NCBI GenBank assembly: GCA_963714995.1 | Contig: CAVQQP010000018.1 | Span: 1-54,511 of the forward strand | Length of the DNA stretch: 54,511 nt | From: Prado023 sp963714995 | Lineage (GTDB): Bacteria > Actinomycetota > Actinomycetes > S36-B12 > CAIYMF01 | Direction: 5' to 3' | Shown here: piece after piece, positions 1-9,393 of the stretch | Layout of the letters: every line of letters begins with the position of its first letter | How positions within the stretch are numbered: the stretch's first letter is position 1 | The notes under the pieces: model-generated | The model's input: the letters and a program-made list of their open reading frames with translations, nothing else | Database searches by the model: none | Told to the model about the DNA's origin: nothing | Position numbers and translations under genes: made by a program

Positions 1-63
1 GTCTGGTCGGCGCTCCGGTTCCGGCCGCTGACTGCCGCTGAGCGCGCGGCCGATCAGGCGTGA
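1..63 (+). CDS. C-terminal end of an unidentified protein (partial)
   Basis: The first 20 codons of the window are open in frame 1 and end in TGA at 61-63, giving a tail that finishes ...TAAERAADQA. The composition and codon use resemble a real actinobacterial C-terminus. It ends 15 bp before the converging stop of the next gene. Too little is present to name a family, and it could be a chance open stretch. Confidence 0.35.
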   Translation, partial: VWSALRFRPLTAAERAADQA

Positions 64-78
64 GCGGGGCACGGTCGG

Positions 79-711
79 CTACTGCTGTCCGGTGAGCCCC
101 TGGGCCAAGGCGCCGGCGGCGATCCCGGCTCGGAGGTTGTCGGCGTCCTCCTGGGACATGAGGCCGTTGGCGACCGCCAGGTCGAGGAGCTGCCCGACAT
201 CGGTGATCCCGACGGTCGCGGCCAGGCTCTTCAGCGAGTCCGGGATCGGGAGCTCGGACAGCGGGACGTCGAGGCCATCGGGAGCCTGCGCGTCAGGAGC
301 CGTGCCGTCGGGAGTGGTCGCATCCGGGCTGGTGCTGTCCGGAGCCGCCGGCGGAGTGAGCCCCTCGAGGCCCAGATCGCCGGAGGCCAGCTGGGACGCC
401 GCCGAGAGCAGTGGGTTCTGCGAGACCTGCCAGGCCGCGACGCCCAGGACGAGGGCGAGCGCTGAGGTGACCGCGGCGACCGCGACGGCGATCCGGGTGC
501 GGGTGCGCTGGCTGCGGTACTTGGTCTCCCATGCGTCGGCTGCGGGGTTGCCGGGGATGTACCCGGGGGGGTAGCCCACGCCGAAGCCGGGCGCGTACCG
601 CGGGTCGTAACCCGGCTCGTAACCCGGTGCCTCGCCCGTGGGCGGGTAGGGACGGGGGATGGCCGTCGTATCGTGCTGTCCGGGCGCGGGAGGTGTGTAC
701 ATGTCGGTCAC
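79..711 (-). CDS. Proline/tyrosine-rich single-pass membrane protein, unknown function
   Basis: I do not recognise the family. About 60 N-terminal residues are rich in Pro, Gly and Tyr (repeats of the type PGYEPGYDPRYAPG). A single hydrophobic segment follows (residues near 75-100, IAVAVAAVTSALALVLGVAAW), then a Pro/Ser/Thr/Asp-rich linker. A compact C-terminal helical end (TVGITDVGQLLDLAVANGLMS and onward) resembles a short SHOCT-like or oligomerisation tail. The layout of disordered cytoplasmic tail, one membrane helix and exported part is common in actinobacterial cell-envelope proteins. The start is GTG at 709-711 or the ATG three codons later; longer in-frame extensions upstream look non-coding. 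Confidence 0.6.
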   Translation of the reverse strand: MTDMYTPPAPGQHDTTAIPRPYPPTGEAPGYEPGYDPRYAPGFGVGYPPGYIPGNPAADAWETKYRSQRTRTRIAVAVAAVTSALALVLGVAAWQVSQNPLLSAASQLASGDLGLEGLTPPAAPDSTSPDATTPDGTAPDAQAPDGLDVPLSELPIPDSLKSLAATVGITDVGQLLDLAVANGLMSQEDADNLRAGIAAGALAQGLTGQQ

Positions 712-881
712 GGATCCATTGTGGGGTACATGCGACGGTGCCCCGACCCGGCTGGTCAGGGCGCAGTGCGACCGATGTTCGGGTTGGGTCAGAGGGCTTG
801 GCGGGTGGCTCACCATCGCTCGGGCGACTTGGTGAGCGCCCCGGGCGGAGCCCGGTCGGCACCGCGGCGGATGGCCGCCCG

Positions 882-2693
882 TCAGCAGCGCCACATCCCG
901 AACGCGGGGCCGTCGGAGGGCAGCGTGACCCGCCCGTCGGCGTCGGCTCGCAGGTCCGGGGTTCCGGCCAGCCCGGACGGCGCCGAGCCCACGACTGACG
1001 CCGGAATCCGCACTGGGGAGTGGTCCGCCCGCGCCGCGTGGACCAGCACCGTCTCGCCGGGGGCCTCGCGCAGGAAGGTCAGGGCGTCGTCTCCGACCGA
1101 CAGCCAGCGCAGGCCTCCGGTGCGCAGCGCCGTGGAGTCGGCCCGGGCGTTGAAGAGCGCACGGGTGTGCGCCAGGCGTCGGGTGTCCCAGCGCTCGGGA
1201 TGCGACCACGGCATCGGGATGCGGGCGTACTCAGGGCCGACGGCGGCCAGTCCGATCTCGTCGCCGGCGTAGATCATCGGAACGCCCGGGTAGGCCGCCA
1301 GCATCCCGAAGGCCACATCGACGACTGCCGGGTCCCCGAGGAGCGAGGCGACGCGATGGGTGTCGTGGGATCCGATCAGGTTCATCGCGTGCACCGTGCC
1401 CAACCACGGGGTCACCCCGGAGAGCTCACGCATGGCATCCACGACGAGCTCGCCGGGGAGGTTGGGGATCGTGGGGTACTTCGCGTGCTCATAGGGGCGC
1501 TGTTGGGGCGGGACGAGCCACTGCCAGAGCGGCCGGGTGAACGCGGCGTAGTTCATCGCCCCCTGATAGCCGTCGCCGAGCAGGTCCGCGGAGGCGTCGT
1601 GGTTGGACTCGGCCTGCAGGAAGTGCGCCGGGTTGACCGCAGCCATCGTCCGCCGGATCGTCGTGGCCACCTCGTGGCTGAGGTTGATGTCGCCGTGGAT
1701 GCCGGTCATGTTGGCCACGTCGATGCGCCAGGCGTCCAGCCCGTGCGGTCCCATCCAGCGCGTCACCACCGAGTCCGGGCCGTCGTACAGTCGGCGGCGC
1801 AGCTCGAGCGAGCGGTGGTCGAAGATCGGCATCTCCGGGATGTCCCACCATGCGGCGTACTCGTCGGGGTGCTGATCGAAGAAGAAGAACCTGGCCTCGG
1901 GGTGGGTCGGGTCGGCCAGCGCGGCCTGGAACCACTCATGGGTGTCGCCGCAGTGGTTGGTCGTGAGGTCGCCCATCAGACGCATGCCGCGGGCGTGCGC
2001 GGCGTCGGCCAGGCGCGCGAATGCCTCGTCGCCACCGAGCAGCGGGTCGATCCGGTCGAACGTCGAGGCGTTGTAGCGGTGGTTGGACTCCGCGGGGAAG
2101 AAAGGGGTGAGGTAGAGCGTGCCCACCCCGAGGGAGGCGATGTGGTCCAGATGGGCGATGATCCCGTCGAGGTCACCGCCGTAGAGCTGGCGCGGGCAGT
2201 CCGGGCCCTCCCCGATCACCGGGTCGTCCCACTGCGCAGGGACCGCCCAGGCCGGGGCCGGGCGGTCGACCGACTTCGCGAACCGGTCCGGGAAGATCTG
2301 GTACATGGTGCCGGTGGCCCACTCCGCGGGCTTGGTGAAGGTACTGACCCGGAAGTCCGCGGCATCGGCCACGTCACGGCCGTGCAGCCCGGAGCCGTTG
2401 AGCCACTGGTAGCCGTTCGGCCCGCCGTCGAGCAGCCAGCGGTAGGACACGACGGGGTTGACGACCGGGATGTCGGCGCGCAACCACGTGTCGGACTCGT
2501 CCTGACGATCCACGACAGCAGGCACGAGTTCGGGCTCGCCGTCCTCGATCACGCGAACCCACGCGCTGGTCACGTCGCTGGCCCGCGGAACCCGCAGCAG
2601 CACCGTCGTCGAGCCGCCCAACTCGGGTGTGGGCTCGGGGACGTAGGTCGCCGACCCGTCGTGGTGCGGCAGCGACCAGCCGACTCGAGCCAT
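882..2693 (-). CDS. GH13 neopullulanase/cyclomaltodextrinase-type alpha-amylase
   Basis: An intact 603-residue cytosolic glycoside hydrolase of family 13. An N-terminal beta-sandwich (about 1-115, CBM34-like position) precedes the catalytic barrel. The conserved GH13 regions are visible: DLTTNHCG near 242-249, GLDAWRIDVANM with the nucleophile Asp325, FLQAESNH with the acid Glu362, and LIGSHDTHR with Asp444. No signal peptide is seen, so it should act on imported maltodextrins or cyclodextrins and release maltose or glucose. It is a close paralogue of the interrupted gene at 5825-7642, with the same N-terminal PHHDGSATYV and C-terminal GxWRC ends. It lies alone on the minus strand beyond a small gene. 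Exact linkage specificity cannot be read from the sequence. Confidence 0.9.
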   Translation of the reverse strand: MARVGWSLPHHDGSATYVPEPTPELGGSTTVLLRVPRASDVTSAWVRVIEDGEPELVPAVVDRQDESDTWLRADIPVVNPVVSYRWLLDGGPNGYQWLNGSGLHGRDVADAADFRVSTFTKPAEWATGTMYQIFPDRFAKSVDRPAPAWAVPAQWDDPVIGEGPDCPRQLYGGDLDGIIAHLDHIASLGVGTLYLTPFFPAESNHRYNASTFDRIDPLLGGDEAFARLADAAHARGMRLMGDLTTNHCGDTHEWFQAALADPTHPEARFFFFDQHPDEYAAWWDIPEMPIFDHRSLELRRRLYDGPDSVVTRWMGPHGLDAWRIDVANMTGIHGDINLSHEVATTIRRTMAAVNPAHFLQAESNHDASADLLGDGYQGAMNYAAFTRPLWQWLVPPQQRPYEHAKYPTIPNLPGELVVDAMRELSGVTPWLGTVHAMNLIGSHDTHRVASLLGDPAVVDVAFGMLAAYPGVPMIYAGDEIGLAAVGPEYARIPMPWSHPERWDTRRLAHTRALFNARADSTALRTGGLRWLSVGDDALTFLREAPGETVLVHAARADHSPVRIPASVVGSAPSGLAGTPDLRADADGRVTLPSDGPAFGMWRC

Positions 2694-2837
2694 GCAGTCC
2701 TCCCAGATGTGATGACGCCCACATGTGGTCCATCGCCCTCGCGGACCGCAACTGCTGGTTCACGGAACCGCCGCCAGAACGCTACTGCACCCTCAAGCCT
2801 CGCGGCGCGGCGCAGCAGGTCCCTTCACACCCTTCGG

Positions 2838-3062
2838 TCAGGCGGCGGTGCTGCGCAGGGCGTCGTGTGAATGCGAACGCAGACGGCGAAGGCATCCGCC
2901 CCCCCAGTGCGGCAGGAGGTCTTCGCGCAGTCGCTCGTCCGTGCGATCCGGGAAGGCATTCGGCCCCCAGTCCCCGGTGACGGGATCCATCCCGTAGCCC
3001 GGGCTCGTCACGAGGTTCCCGCCTGCCACGTTGAGCTGCCAGCCGGCCACCCGATGACCCAT
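2838..3062 (-). CDS. Small hypothetical protein (74 aa) between two GH13 genes
   Basis: I do not recognise this protein. The ATG at 3060-3062 is preceded by a strong Shine-Dalgarno (GGGAGGTGAGGTC then ATG on the minus strand), which is the main reason to call it. The product begins MGHRVAGWQLNVAGGNLV, has a Gly/Pro-rich middle (GYGMDPVTGDWGPNAF) and a basic, Cys- and His-containing C-terminal half (RTDERLREDLLPHWGGG). No signal peptide or membrane helix is seen. It lies 74 bp after the start region of the GH13 gene at 3137-4444 and 144 bp before the next one, all on the same strand, so co-transcription is possible. Confidence 0.55.
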   Translation of the reverse strand: MGHRVAGWQLNVAGGNLVTSPGYGMDPVTGDWGPNAFPDRTDERLREDLLPHWGGGCLRRLRSHSHDALRSTAA

Positions 3063-3136
3063 GACCTCACCTCCCTGACCTATACCTCCATTGTGCTCCC
3101 CTCGAGGGCGCCGTGACAGCCCTCGTGACGCCAGGC

Positions 3137-4444
3137 TCACTGCACGAAGACGCGGTAGCTCCATGGTGGGAGCTCGAGGCAGAGGTCCGCCCCCAACTCC
3201 ACGTCCTCGCCGGAGAAGAACTCGGTGTACCTGCCGTGGTACAGGGACTCCCTGAAGGTTGCGGCTACCGTTCCGGGGGAGAGGTTGAGGACGGCGAAGA
3301 CCTTGTCGCGCTCGGACTCCCGGACGAAGCTGAGCAGTCTCGTCTTGTCGGAGTTGGGCACGCGGACCATCCGGGCGCCCCAGGGAGCGTTCCACAGGGC
3401 CGTGTTCTCATGCTTGAGGGCGAACAGCCTGCGGTACAGGTTCCCGTGCGGGTGATCCCGCCACACGATCGGATCCCGCTCGAAGAACTCGAGCCGCTTG
3501 TCGTACCCCGCCTCCTGGCCGTTGTAGACGAGGGGCATCCCCTCGCCGATGACCGTCAGCACCATCGCGGCGTCCAGCCCGTCGCCGAACTGCTCGAACT
3601 CGGTGCCCTCCCAGGCGTTCTTGTCGTGGTTGGACACGAACATCATCCGCATCGCCTCGCGGGGCCAGTTCTTGTCGTTCCACGCGTAGTAGACCTCCAG
3701 GGCCGAGCAGTCGAGCGACCCGTGGCAGATCCGGTGCACGGTGTCGTTCCAGTGCCACGAGTAGGTCATGTCGAAGGAGGCGGCATGCAGGTCCTTCGAC
3801 TCCCACTCGGCGAGCATGAAGACCGGCTTGATCCCGTCGAGCTCGGCACGGGTGGTCTCCCAGAAGTCGGTGGGCACGAAGCCGGCCACGTCGCACCGGT
3901 AGCCGTCGATGTCGGTCTCCTGGACCCAGTACTTCAGCGCCTCGGTCATGTACTGGCGCAATGCGGGGGACGCGTAGTCGAAGTCGATGATGTCGTCCCA
4001 GTCCCACCACGGGGTCGGGCAGAAGTCGCCCTTCCAGTCGCGCAGGTACCACTCGGGGTGATCGGTGACCAAGTGGTTGTCCCACGCAGTGTGGTTGGCG
4101 ACCCAGTCCAGGATGACGTGCATGCCGAGGTCGTGCGCCGCCGTCACGAGGTGCCTGAAGTCCTCGAGGGTGCCGAACTCCGGATTCACGCCGAGGTAGT
4201 CCTTGACCGCGTAGGGGCTGCCCAGCGGGCCCTTGCGATTGACCTCGCCGATCGGGTGGATGGGCATGATCCAGAGGATGTCCGCGCCGAGGTCCTTCAG
4301 CCGGGGCAGGTGCGCCTCGGCGGCGCGGAATGTGCCCTCCGAGGTGAACTGGCGGGTGTTGATCTGGTAGATCGTGGCGTTCCGGCTCCACTCGGGGTGG
4401 GTGATCCGCACGTATGGGACCGGTTGGTAACGGTCTGCTGACAT
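3137..4444 (-). CDS. GH13 alpha-amylase family protein
   Basis: A 435-residue single-domain GH13 enzyme, shorter than its neighbours because it has no N-terminal beta-sandwich. The barrel begins at once (ATIYQINTRQFTSEGTF). Landmarks are DWVANHTA near 113-120, IDGYRCDVAGFVP with the nucleophile Asp185, FMLAEWES with the acid Glu213, and FVSNHDKNAWEG with Asp274. No signal peptide is seen, so it is cytosolic. A short C-terminal beta domain ends ...ELPPWSYRVFVQ. It is divergent from the phosphotransferase gene at 4632, with 187 bp of shared upstream region. It probably hydrolyses or transfers alpha-glucans inside the cell. Maltogenic amylase-like or glucosidase activity are both possible. Confidence 0.88.
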   Translation of the reverse strand: MSADRYQPVPYVRITHPEWSRNATIYQINTRQFTSEGTFRAAEAHLPRLKDLGADILWIMPIHPIGEVNRKGPLGSPYAVKDYLGVNPEFGTLEDFRHLVTAAHDLGMHVILDWVANHTAWDNHLVTDHPEWYLRDWKGDFCPTPWWDWDDIIDFDYASPALRQYMTEALKYWVQETDIDGYRCDVAGFVPTDFWETTRAELDGIKPVFMLAEWESKDLHAASFDMTYSWHWNDTVHRICHGSLDCSALEVYYAWNDKNWPREAMRMMFVSNHDKNAWEGTEFEQFGDGLDAAMVLTVIGEGMPLVYNGQEAGYDKRLEFFERDPIVWRDHPHGNLYRRLFALKHENTALWNAPWGARMVRVPNSDKTRLLSFVRESERDKVFAVLNLSPGTVAATFRESLYHGRYTEFFSGEDVELGADLCLELPPWSYRVFVQ

Positions 4445-4631
4445 GGCCCGGACCTCGCTTCGTCGAACGGACAGCTCCTCGCCGGCGGCGACGCGGTCCC
4501 GGCGTCATGTCAGCGTAGTAGCGGGATGAGGGGGAACGCGGGCGGTGTGGGACCACCGCGGCGGCCGGGTGCGGGCCGCAACGGCCGCGGCTAGCATCCA
4601 CCCCACGTGAGGCCGCGTCGTGAGGTGAGTT

Positions 4632-5828
4632 GTGGGCGATCCGCAGGGCAGTGCCGTAGGACGGCGCCTGGGCGAGGACCCACAGACGCTGGAGATGGTC
4701 GCTCGCCGCGTGGTCGGCAGCCACGCTGGCACGTTGCTGGACTGGACGGTCACCCGGCTGGAGGGCGGGGCGGGCGGCAACCCCACGTCGGAGGGCATCT
4801 ACCGCGTCTCGGGGCACGTGGTGAACGGGACCGCCGCTTCGGCCTGGTCGGCCATCCTGAAGGTGGTCCGCTCACCGATCGAGACCGGCGAGCCGTGGGA
4901 CGGGCCGGGCGACGCGATCTACTGGCGTCGCGAGGTCGAGGCGTTCGGCTCCGGGCTGCTCGACAGTGTCCAGGGCCTGGTGGTGCCACGGTGCTATGGC
5001 ACGGTGGAGCTCCCGGAGTCGACCGCGTGGCTGTGGCTGGAGGACCTCGGGACGCTGGAGCGAGGTTCCTGGGGGCCGGCGGAGTACGCAGTGGCCGCTC
5101 GGGGGCTGGCGCAGTTCCACGCGCCGTACCTCAGCGGTGCTCCGATCCCGGACGAGCCCTGGCTCAATCGGGACTACCTACGGGGCTTCCACCAGTACCT
5201 CCTGCCCTGGTTCGAGCCGATGATGGCGCGCGCACGCGCGTCAGGTGACGGCCCGCTGCGGCGCCTGGATCCGAGATACGCGGCCCCGCCGGTCGCCATG
5301 GTCGTGGAGCTCGTGACCGACCCCGAGCCACTGCTCGCCGTCCTGGACGACATGCCGCAGACCCTCTGCCACCACGACACCAACATCGACAACTTGCTGG
5401 TGCGCCAGGGCCCGGACGGGCCGGAGCTCGTCGTCATCGACTGGCAGATGGTGGGTCCGGGACCGGTCGGGTCCGACCTCGGGCAGCTGCTGTGCGAGGT
5501 TCCCGAGCACCCCGGCCCGATGTCCGGGGCCGAGGTGGAGGCGGCCGCGCTGCGGGCCTACCACGAGGAGGTCACGCGGTGCGGGGCGAAGGTCGAGCTG
5601 ACCACCCTCCAGCTGGCCCAGTCAGCCGATGCCCTGCTCCGCCAATCCCTGTGGCTGGTCCTGCTGCTGTGCCTGCGGCTCGAGGAGCTTGGGCCCGATG
5701 ACGACGAGGGGGCGAGGGGGGTCATCGATGACTTCCTCGCGACCGTGGGCGCCAGCCGACTACCCCGGCTCGCCAGCCAGGTGCGCGAGCTCCTCTCGGC
5801 CGTTCAGGCCCCCACGTCCGAGTTCTAG
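4632..5828 (+). CDS. Phosphotransferase, aminoglycoside/choline kinase fold
   Basis: A 398-residue protein of the APH (protein-kinase-like) fold. The nucleotide lysine is probably Lys77 (AILKVV), the catalytic loop is CHHDTNIDNLLV (Asp249, Asn254) and the metal-binding DW motif follows (VVIDWQMVG, Asp270). It would transfer phosphate from ATP to a small hydroxylated substrate. Sitting inside a maltodextrin locus, a sugar or sugar-derived substrate is conceivable, but nothing in the sequence proves it. It is not a close copy of the maltokinase at 17438. GTG at 4632 is chosen because GAGGTGAG lies just upstream. Its TAG stop overlaps the converging TAG of the GH13 gene at 5825 within the four bases CTAG. 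Confidence 0.75.
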   Translation: MGDPQGSAVGRRLGEDPQTLEMVARRVVGSHAGTLLDWTVTRLEGGAGGNPTSEGIYRVSGHVVNGTAASAWSAILKVVRSPIETGEPWDGPGDAIYWRREVEAFGSGLLDSVQGLVVPRCYGTVELPESTAWLWLEDLGTLERGSWGPAEYAVAARGLAQFHAPYLSGAPIPDEPWLNRDYLRGFHQYLLPWFEPMMARARASGDGPLRRLDPRYAAPPVAMVVELVTDPEPLLAVLDDMPQTLCHHDTNIDNLLVRQGPDGPELVVIDWQMVGPGPVGSDLGQLLCEVPEHPGPMSGAEVEAAALRAYHEEVTRCGAKVELTTLQLAQSADALLRQSLWLVLLLCLRLEELGPDDDEGARGVIDDFLATVGASRLPRLASQVRELLSAVQAPTSEF

Positions 5829-7642
5829 CAGCGCCAGATCCCGATGCCTGGCCCACGGGCGGGGAGGCCCACGACCCCGTCGGCGTCGGCGTGGAGGTCT
5901 GGGGTCCCGGCAAGCCCGGTCAGCTCCGGGCCCACGACCGACATCGGGAGCCGGACAGGCACGTGGTCGGCGCGGGCGGCGTGGACCATGACGCGCTCCT
6001 CGGGGGCTTCGCGCAGGAACGTCATGGAGTCCGCGCCGATCGACAGCCAGCGCAGCCCGCCATGACGTAGGGCGGCACTGCTGGCGCGGGCGGCGAACAG
6101 GGCGGTGGTGCTGGCCAGGCGCTCATGATCCCAGGTGCTCCTGCCGACCCCAGGGGAAGGGGCGGCGGCCGTCCTCCCCGTTGATGCCCTCCAGGCCGAT
6201 CTCGTCACCGGACCACAGCATCGGGATGCCGGGCATGGTGGCGAGCAGCCCGAACGCGACGGTGATCAGACCTGGGTCGACCAGCGCGGTGCGGATCCGC
6301 ATGGTGTCGTGGGAGCCGACCAGGTTCAGGGCGTGCGCGGTTGCGCGCCAGGGCTGGGCCGCGGCGAACGCCCGCATGGCCGTCACGCTGCCCGTGCCGG
6401 GGAAGCGGGGGATGGCCGTGAACGGGCCCGGCTCGAAGGCGACCGGGCCCACGCGGCCTGAGCCACTGCCACAGGGGTCGGGTGAATCCGGCGTAGTTCA
6501 TGGTGCCGTGCCATCCGTCGCCCAGCAGGTCGTGCGAGGCGTCGTGACTGTGCTCGGCGAGCAGCAGCGAGTCCGGGTCCGCCGCGGCCATGGTCGGCCC
6601 GCAGGGTGGTCGCGACCATGTGGTTCAGGTCGATGCTGCCAAGGCGCCCGGTCATGTTGGCCACGTCGATGCGCCAGCCGTCGAGCCCGCCTGCGCCCAG
6701 CCACCGGGCGACCACGGAGTCCGGGCCCTCGTACAGCCGCTGGCGGAGCGCGGTGCTTCGGTGGTCGAACTTCGGCAGGGATCGGTGGCCGAACCAGCAG
6801 ACGTACTCGTCGGGGTGTCGCGTGAAGGTGAAGTACCCGGCCTCGAGGGAGCCGGGGTCGGCGAGCGCGGACTGGAACCATTCATGCCCTGCACCGCAGT
6901 GGTTGGTGGTCAGGTCGCCGAGCAGGCGCATCCCGCGGGCGTGCAGGGCGTCGGACAGCCTCGCCAGGGCGGCGTCCCCGCCCAACAGCGGATCCACGTG
7001 GTCGAAGGTGGAGGCGTCATAGCGGTGGTTGGAGCGCGCCGGGAAGACCGGTGTCAGGTACACGGTGTTCGCCCCGAGGGAGGCGATGTGGTCCAGGTGC
7101 GCGGTGATGCCGTCCAGGTCGCCGCCGTAGTACTGGCGGGCCGCCTGCGGGCCCTGCCCGATCACGGGGTCGTCCCACTCCTGCGGGATGGCCCAGTCGG
7201 GTGCCGGGCGATCGGTCGACTTCGCGAACCGGTCCGGGAACACCTGGTAGAGCACCGCGTCACCGGCCCATTCCGGTGGCGCCGGATGCGTGGTGATCCG
7301 GAAGTCGGAGGCGTCGGTCACGTCGTGGGCGTGCAGCCCGGTCCCGGTGAGCCACTGGTACCCGTCCGGCACCCCGTCGAGCAGCCAGCGGTAGTTCACC
7401 ACCGGGTTCTCGACCGGGATGTCGGCCCGCAGCCACGTCTCGTGCTCGTCCTGCCGGTCCACCCGGGTCGCAGTCAGGGCCTGCTCGCCGTCGAGGTAGA
7501 CGCGCAGGAGGGCCTGGCGAACTCCGCTGGCCCGGGGCACCCGCAGGAACACCGTGACGGTGTCCCCGAGGTCCGGCGCGAGGTCGGACACATACGTGGC
7601 CGAGCCGTCGTGATGGGGCTGCGCCCATTCGGGAAGGGACAT
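5825..7642 (-). pseudogene. GH13 neopullulanase-type paralogue with three frameshifts
   Basis: This is the sister of the intact gene at 882-2693, matching it along the whole length (PHHDGSATYV near the start, IWRC at the end). As assembled it needs three frame changes. One lies in a CCC run at 6598-6600 between ATTLR and TMAAADPD. A second is near 6440-6462 after FTRPLWQWL. A third is at 6134-6135 just before WDHERLAS. Each looks like one extra base, and removing them restores close alignment with the sister. All catalytic residues (GLDGWRIDVANM, LLLAEHSH, LVGSHDT) survive and no internal substitutions to stop are seen. So either sequencing indels or very recent inactivation explain it. The ATG at 7642 has a good AGGAGG upstream, 31 bp after the preceding GH13 gene in the same direction. 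Confidence 0.8.
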
Positions 7643-7673
7643 CGTTCCTCCTTGGCAGGGGGAGGGGGTGGAT

Positions 7674-9310
7674 TCAGGTGGCAGGTCGCAGCTCGATGAG
7701 CACACCCTCGCCGGCGGCGAGTCGCAGGTCAGCAAGGCCGATCGGGAGGACGTCGGGCTGGCCGACGCCTGCCCGGTCGGGGTCGGTCGACAGGACCAGC
7801 CCTCCGGCCGGAGGGAGCTCGAGGGGCAGTTCCGCGTCCGATGGCTCGGCCCCGAAGTTGACCGCCACGAGGTAGGAGGCCGCCTCATCCTCGCGGAGCC
7901 AGGCGAGGATGTTGGACCCGGTGTCGAGGGTCGTCTGCCCCCCGGACTGCAACGTGGGAATGCTCGTCCGCAGCGCGGTGATGCGGCGGGCGAGGTGCAG
8001 CGTGGACGCAGCGTCGGCCTCCTGAGCCGCCACGCTGAGCTCCTCTGCCTGATCGGGCAGCGGCAACCACGGCTCCCCGGTCGTGAAGCCTGCCCCCGGC
8101 CCCGCCACGGAGGGACGCTCCCACGGGATCGGGGCGCGCTGAGGGTCCCGGCCGTCGACGTCGACCACACGATCGGCGGGGATCCTCGCGTTGGGCAGGC
8201 CGAGCTCCTGGCCCTGGTAGAGGAAGGGGGTGCCGCGCAGGGCGTTCACGAGCAGCAGGGCACTGCGCGCGCGAGCCCGGCCCAGGCCCGCGTCGTCGAA
8301 CCGGGAGGCGGCGCGCGGCAGGTCGTGGTTCTCGAGGAACCAGCAGGGCCACGCGTCGGGGTTGTCGGCCGTCGCGGCGTGGAAGCGGTCGATGAAGTCC
8401 CGGTAGAGCGCCGCGTCCCAGGGCAGGTCGACGAACTCGAAGTTGTGCGCCAGGTGCATCCCGCCGCCGCTGAGGAACGTGACGAATCGACCGAGGTCCT
8501 TGGCCCACAGCTCGCCGACCATCATCCGATCGGGGTACTCCTCGAGGACGCTTGCGCAGTCGGGACAGGCGATCGTGGATCGTCTCCCAGTCCTCGTGGC
8601 GAGGGGGATGCGCGGCCCTGGTGTTGCGCAGCTGCGGGGTCCTTGCCGATCTTGATGATCGCATCCAGGCGCAGGCCGTCCACGCCTCGCTCCATCCAGA
8701 ATCGCACGGTCTCGTGCATCGCGGCCTCGACCTCGGGGTTGTCCCAGTTGAGGTCGGGCTGCGCGGGCGCGAAGGAGTGCAGGTAGTACTGCCCGGTCGA
8801 CTCGTCCCAGTTCCAGGCGGGACCGATCGCCGCGAAAGCAGACGTCCAGTCGTTCGGAGGCCCGCCGTCCGGTGCCGGGTCGGCCCACACGTACCAGTCG
8901 CGCTTGGGGTTGTCCCGGCTGGAGCGGGATTCGAGGAACCACGGGTGCTCCTCGGAGGTGTGGTTGGCCACCCAGTCCAGGACGATCCGGATGCCGCGCG
9001 CGTGTGCGTCTGCGACGAGGCGGTCGAAGTCGGCGAGCGTGCCGAACGTGGGATCGATGTCGCAGTAGTCGCTGACGTCATAGCCGAAGTCGGCCATCGG
9101 CGAGGGGAACACCGGGGAGAGCCAGATCGCCTCGACGCCGAGGCTCGCGACGTGGTCCAGGTGCGAGCGGATGCCCTCGAGGTCGCCGACGCCGTCACCG
9201 TCGGAGTCGGCGAACGACCGCGGGTAGATCTGGTAGATCGCACCGCGCTTCCACCAGGGCAACGGGTCATGCGCGGATCGCTCAGGTGCGAGCTCGCGTC
9301 CGTCGCTCAT
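7674..9310 (-). pseudogene. GH13 alpha-glucosidase/oligo-1,6-glucosidase-type, two frameshifts
   Basis: An oligo-1,6-glucosidase or alpha-glucosidase type GH13 enzyme of about 545 residues. It starts MSDGRELAPE and continues WWKRGAIYQIYPRSFADSDGD. Landmarks are DWVANHTSEEHPWF, GVDGLRLDAI (nucleophile Asp), MMVGELW (acid Glu) and FLENHDLPR. Two frame changes are needed: in the GGGG run at 8636-8639 (after IGKDP) and near 8549-8556 (between RLRK and VLEEYPDR). Both look like one extra base. Catalytic motifs are intact in the joined reading. The enzyme should remove glucose from short imported oligosaccharides in the cytosol. It begins 11 bp after the hairpin that ends malK and is followed after 31 bp by the neopullulanase paralogue, so the two form a unit. 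Confidence 0.82.
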
Positions 9311-9320
9311 CCCGGGAACG

Positions 9321-9359
9321 CTAGTGCCCGGGGCCGCATCGGCGCACCCCGGGCACTAG
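9321..9359 (-). terminator. Hairpin after malK
   Basis: A perfect 13-bp inverted repeat (CTAGTGCCCGGGG at 9321-9333, its complement at 9347-9359) with a 13-nt loop lies between the malK stop and the start codon of the downstream GH13 gene. It has no long U tract, as is usual in high-GC actinobacteria. It probably separates malK from the GH13 pair or stabilises the malK 3' end. Confidence 0.7.
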
Positions 9360-9393
9360 GACGTGCAGCTGAGTCCCTGACTCAGGCATCCAC

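Noticed and set aside
1020..2870. 616-residue open frame antisense to the first GH13 gene
   Set aside because: Low-complexity Arg/Val/Gly translation lying over a complete GH13 gene with all catalytic residues.
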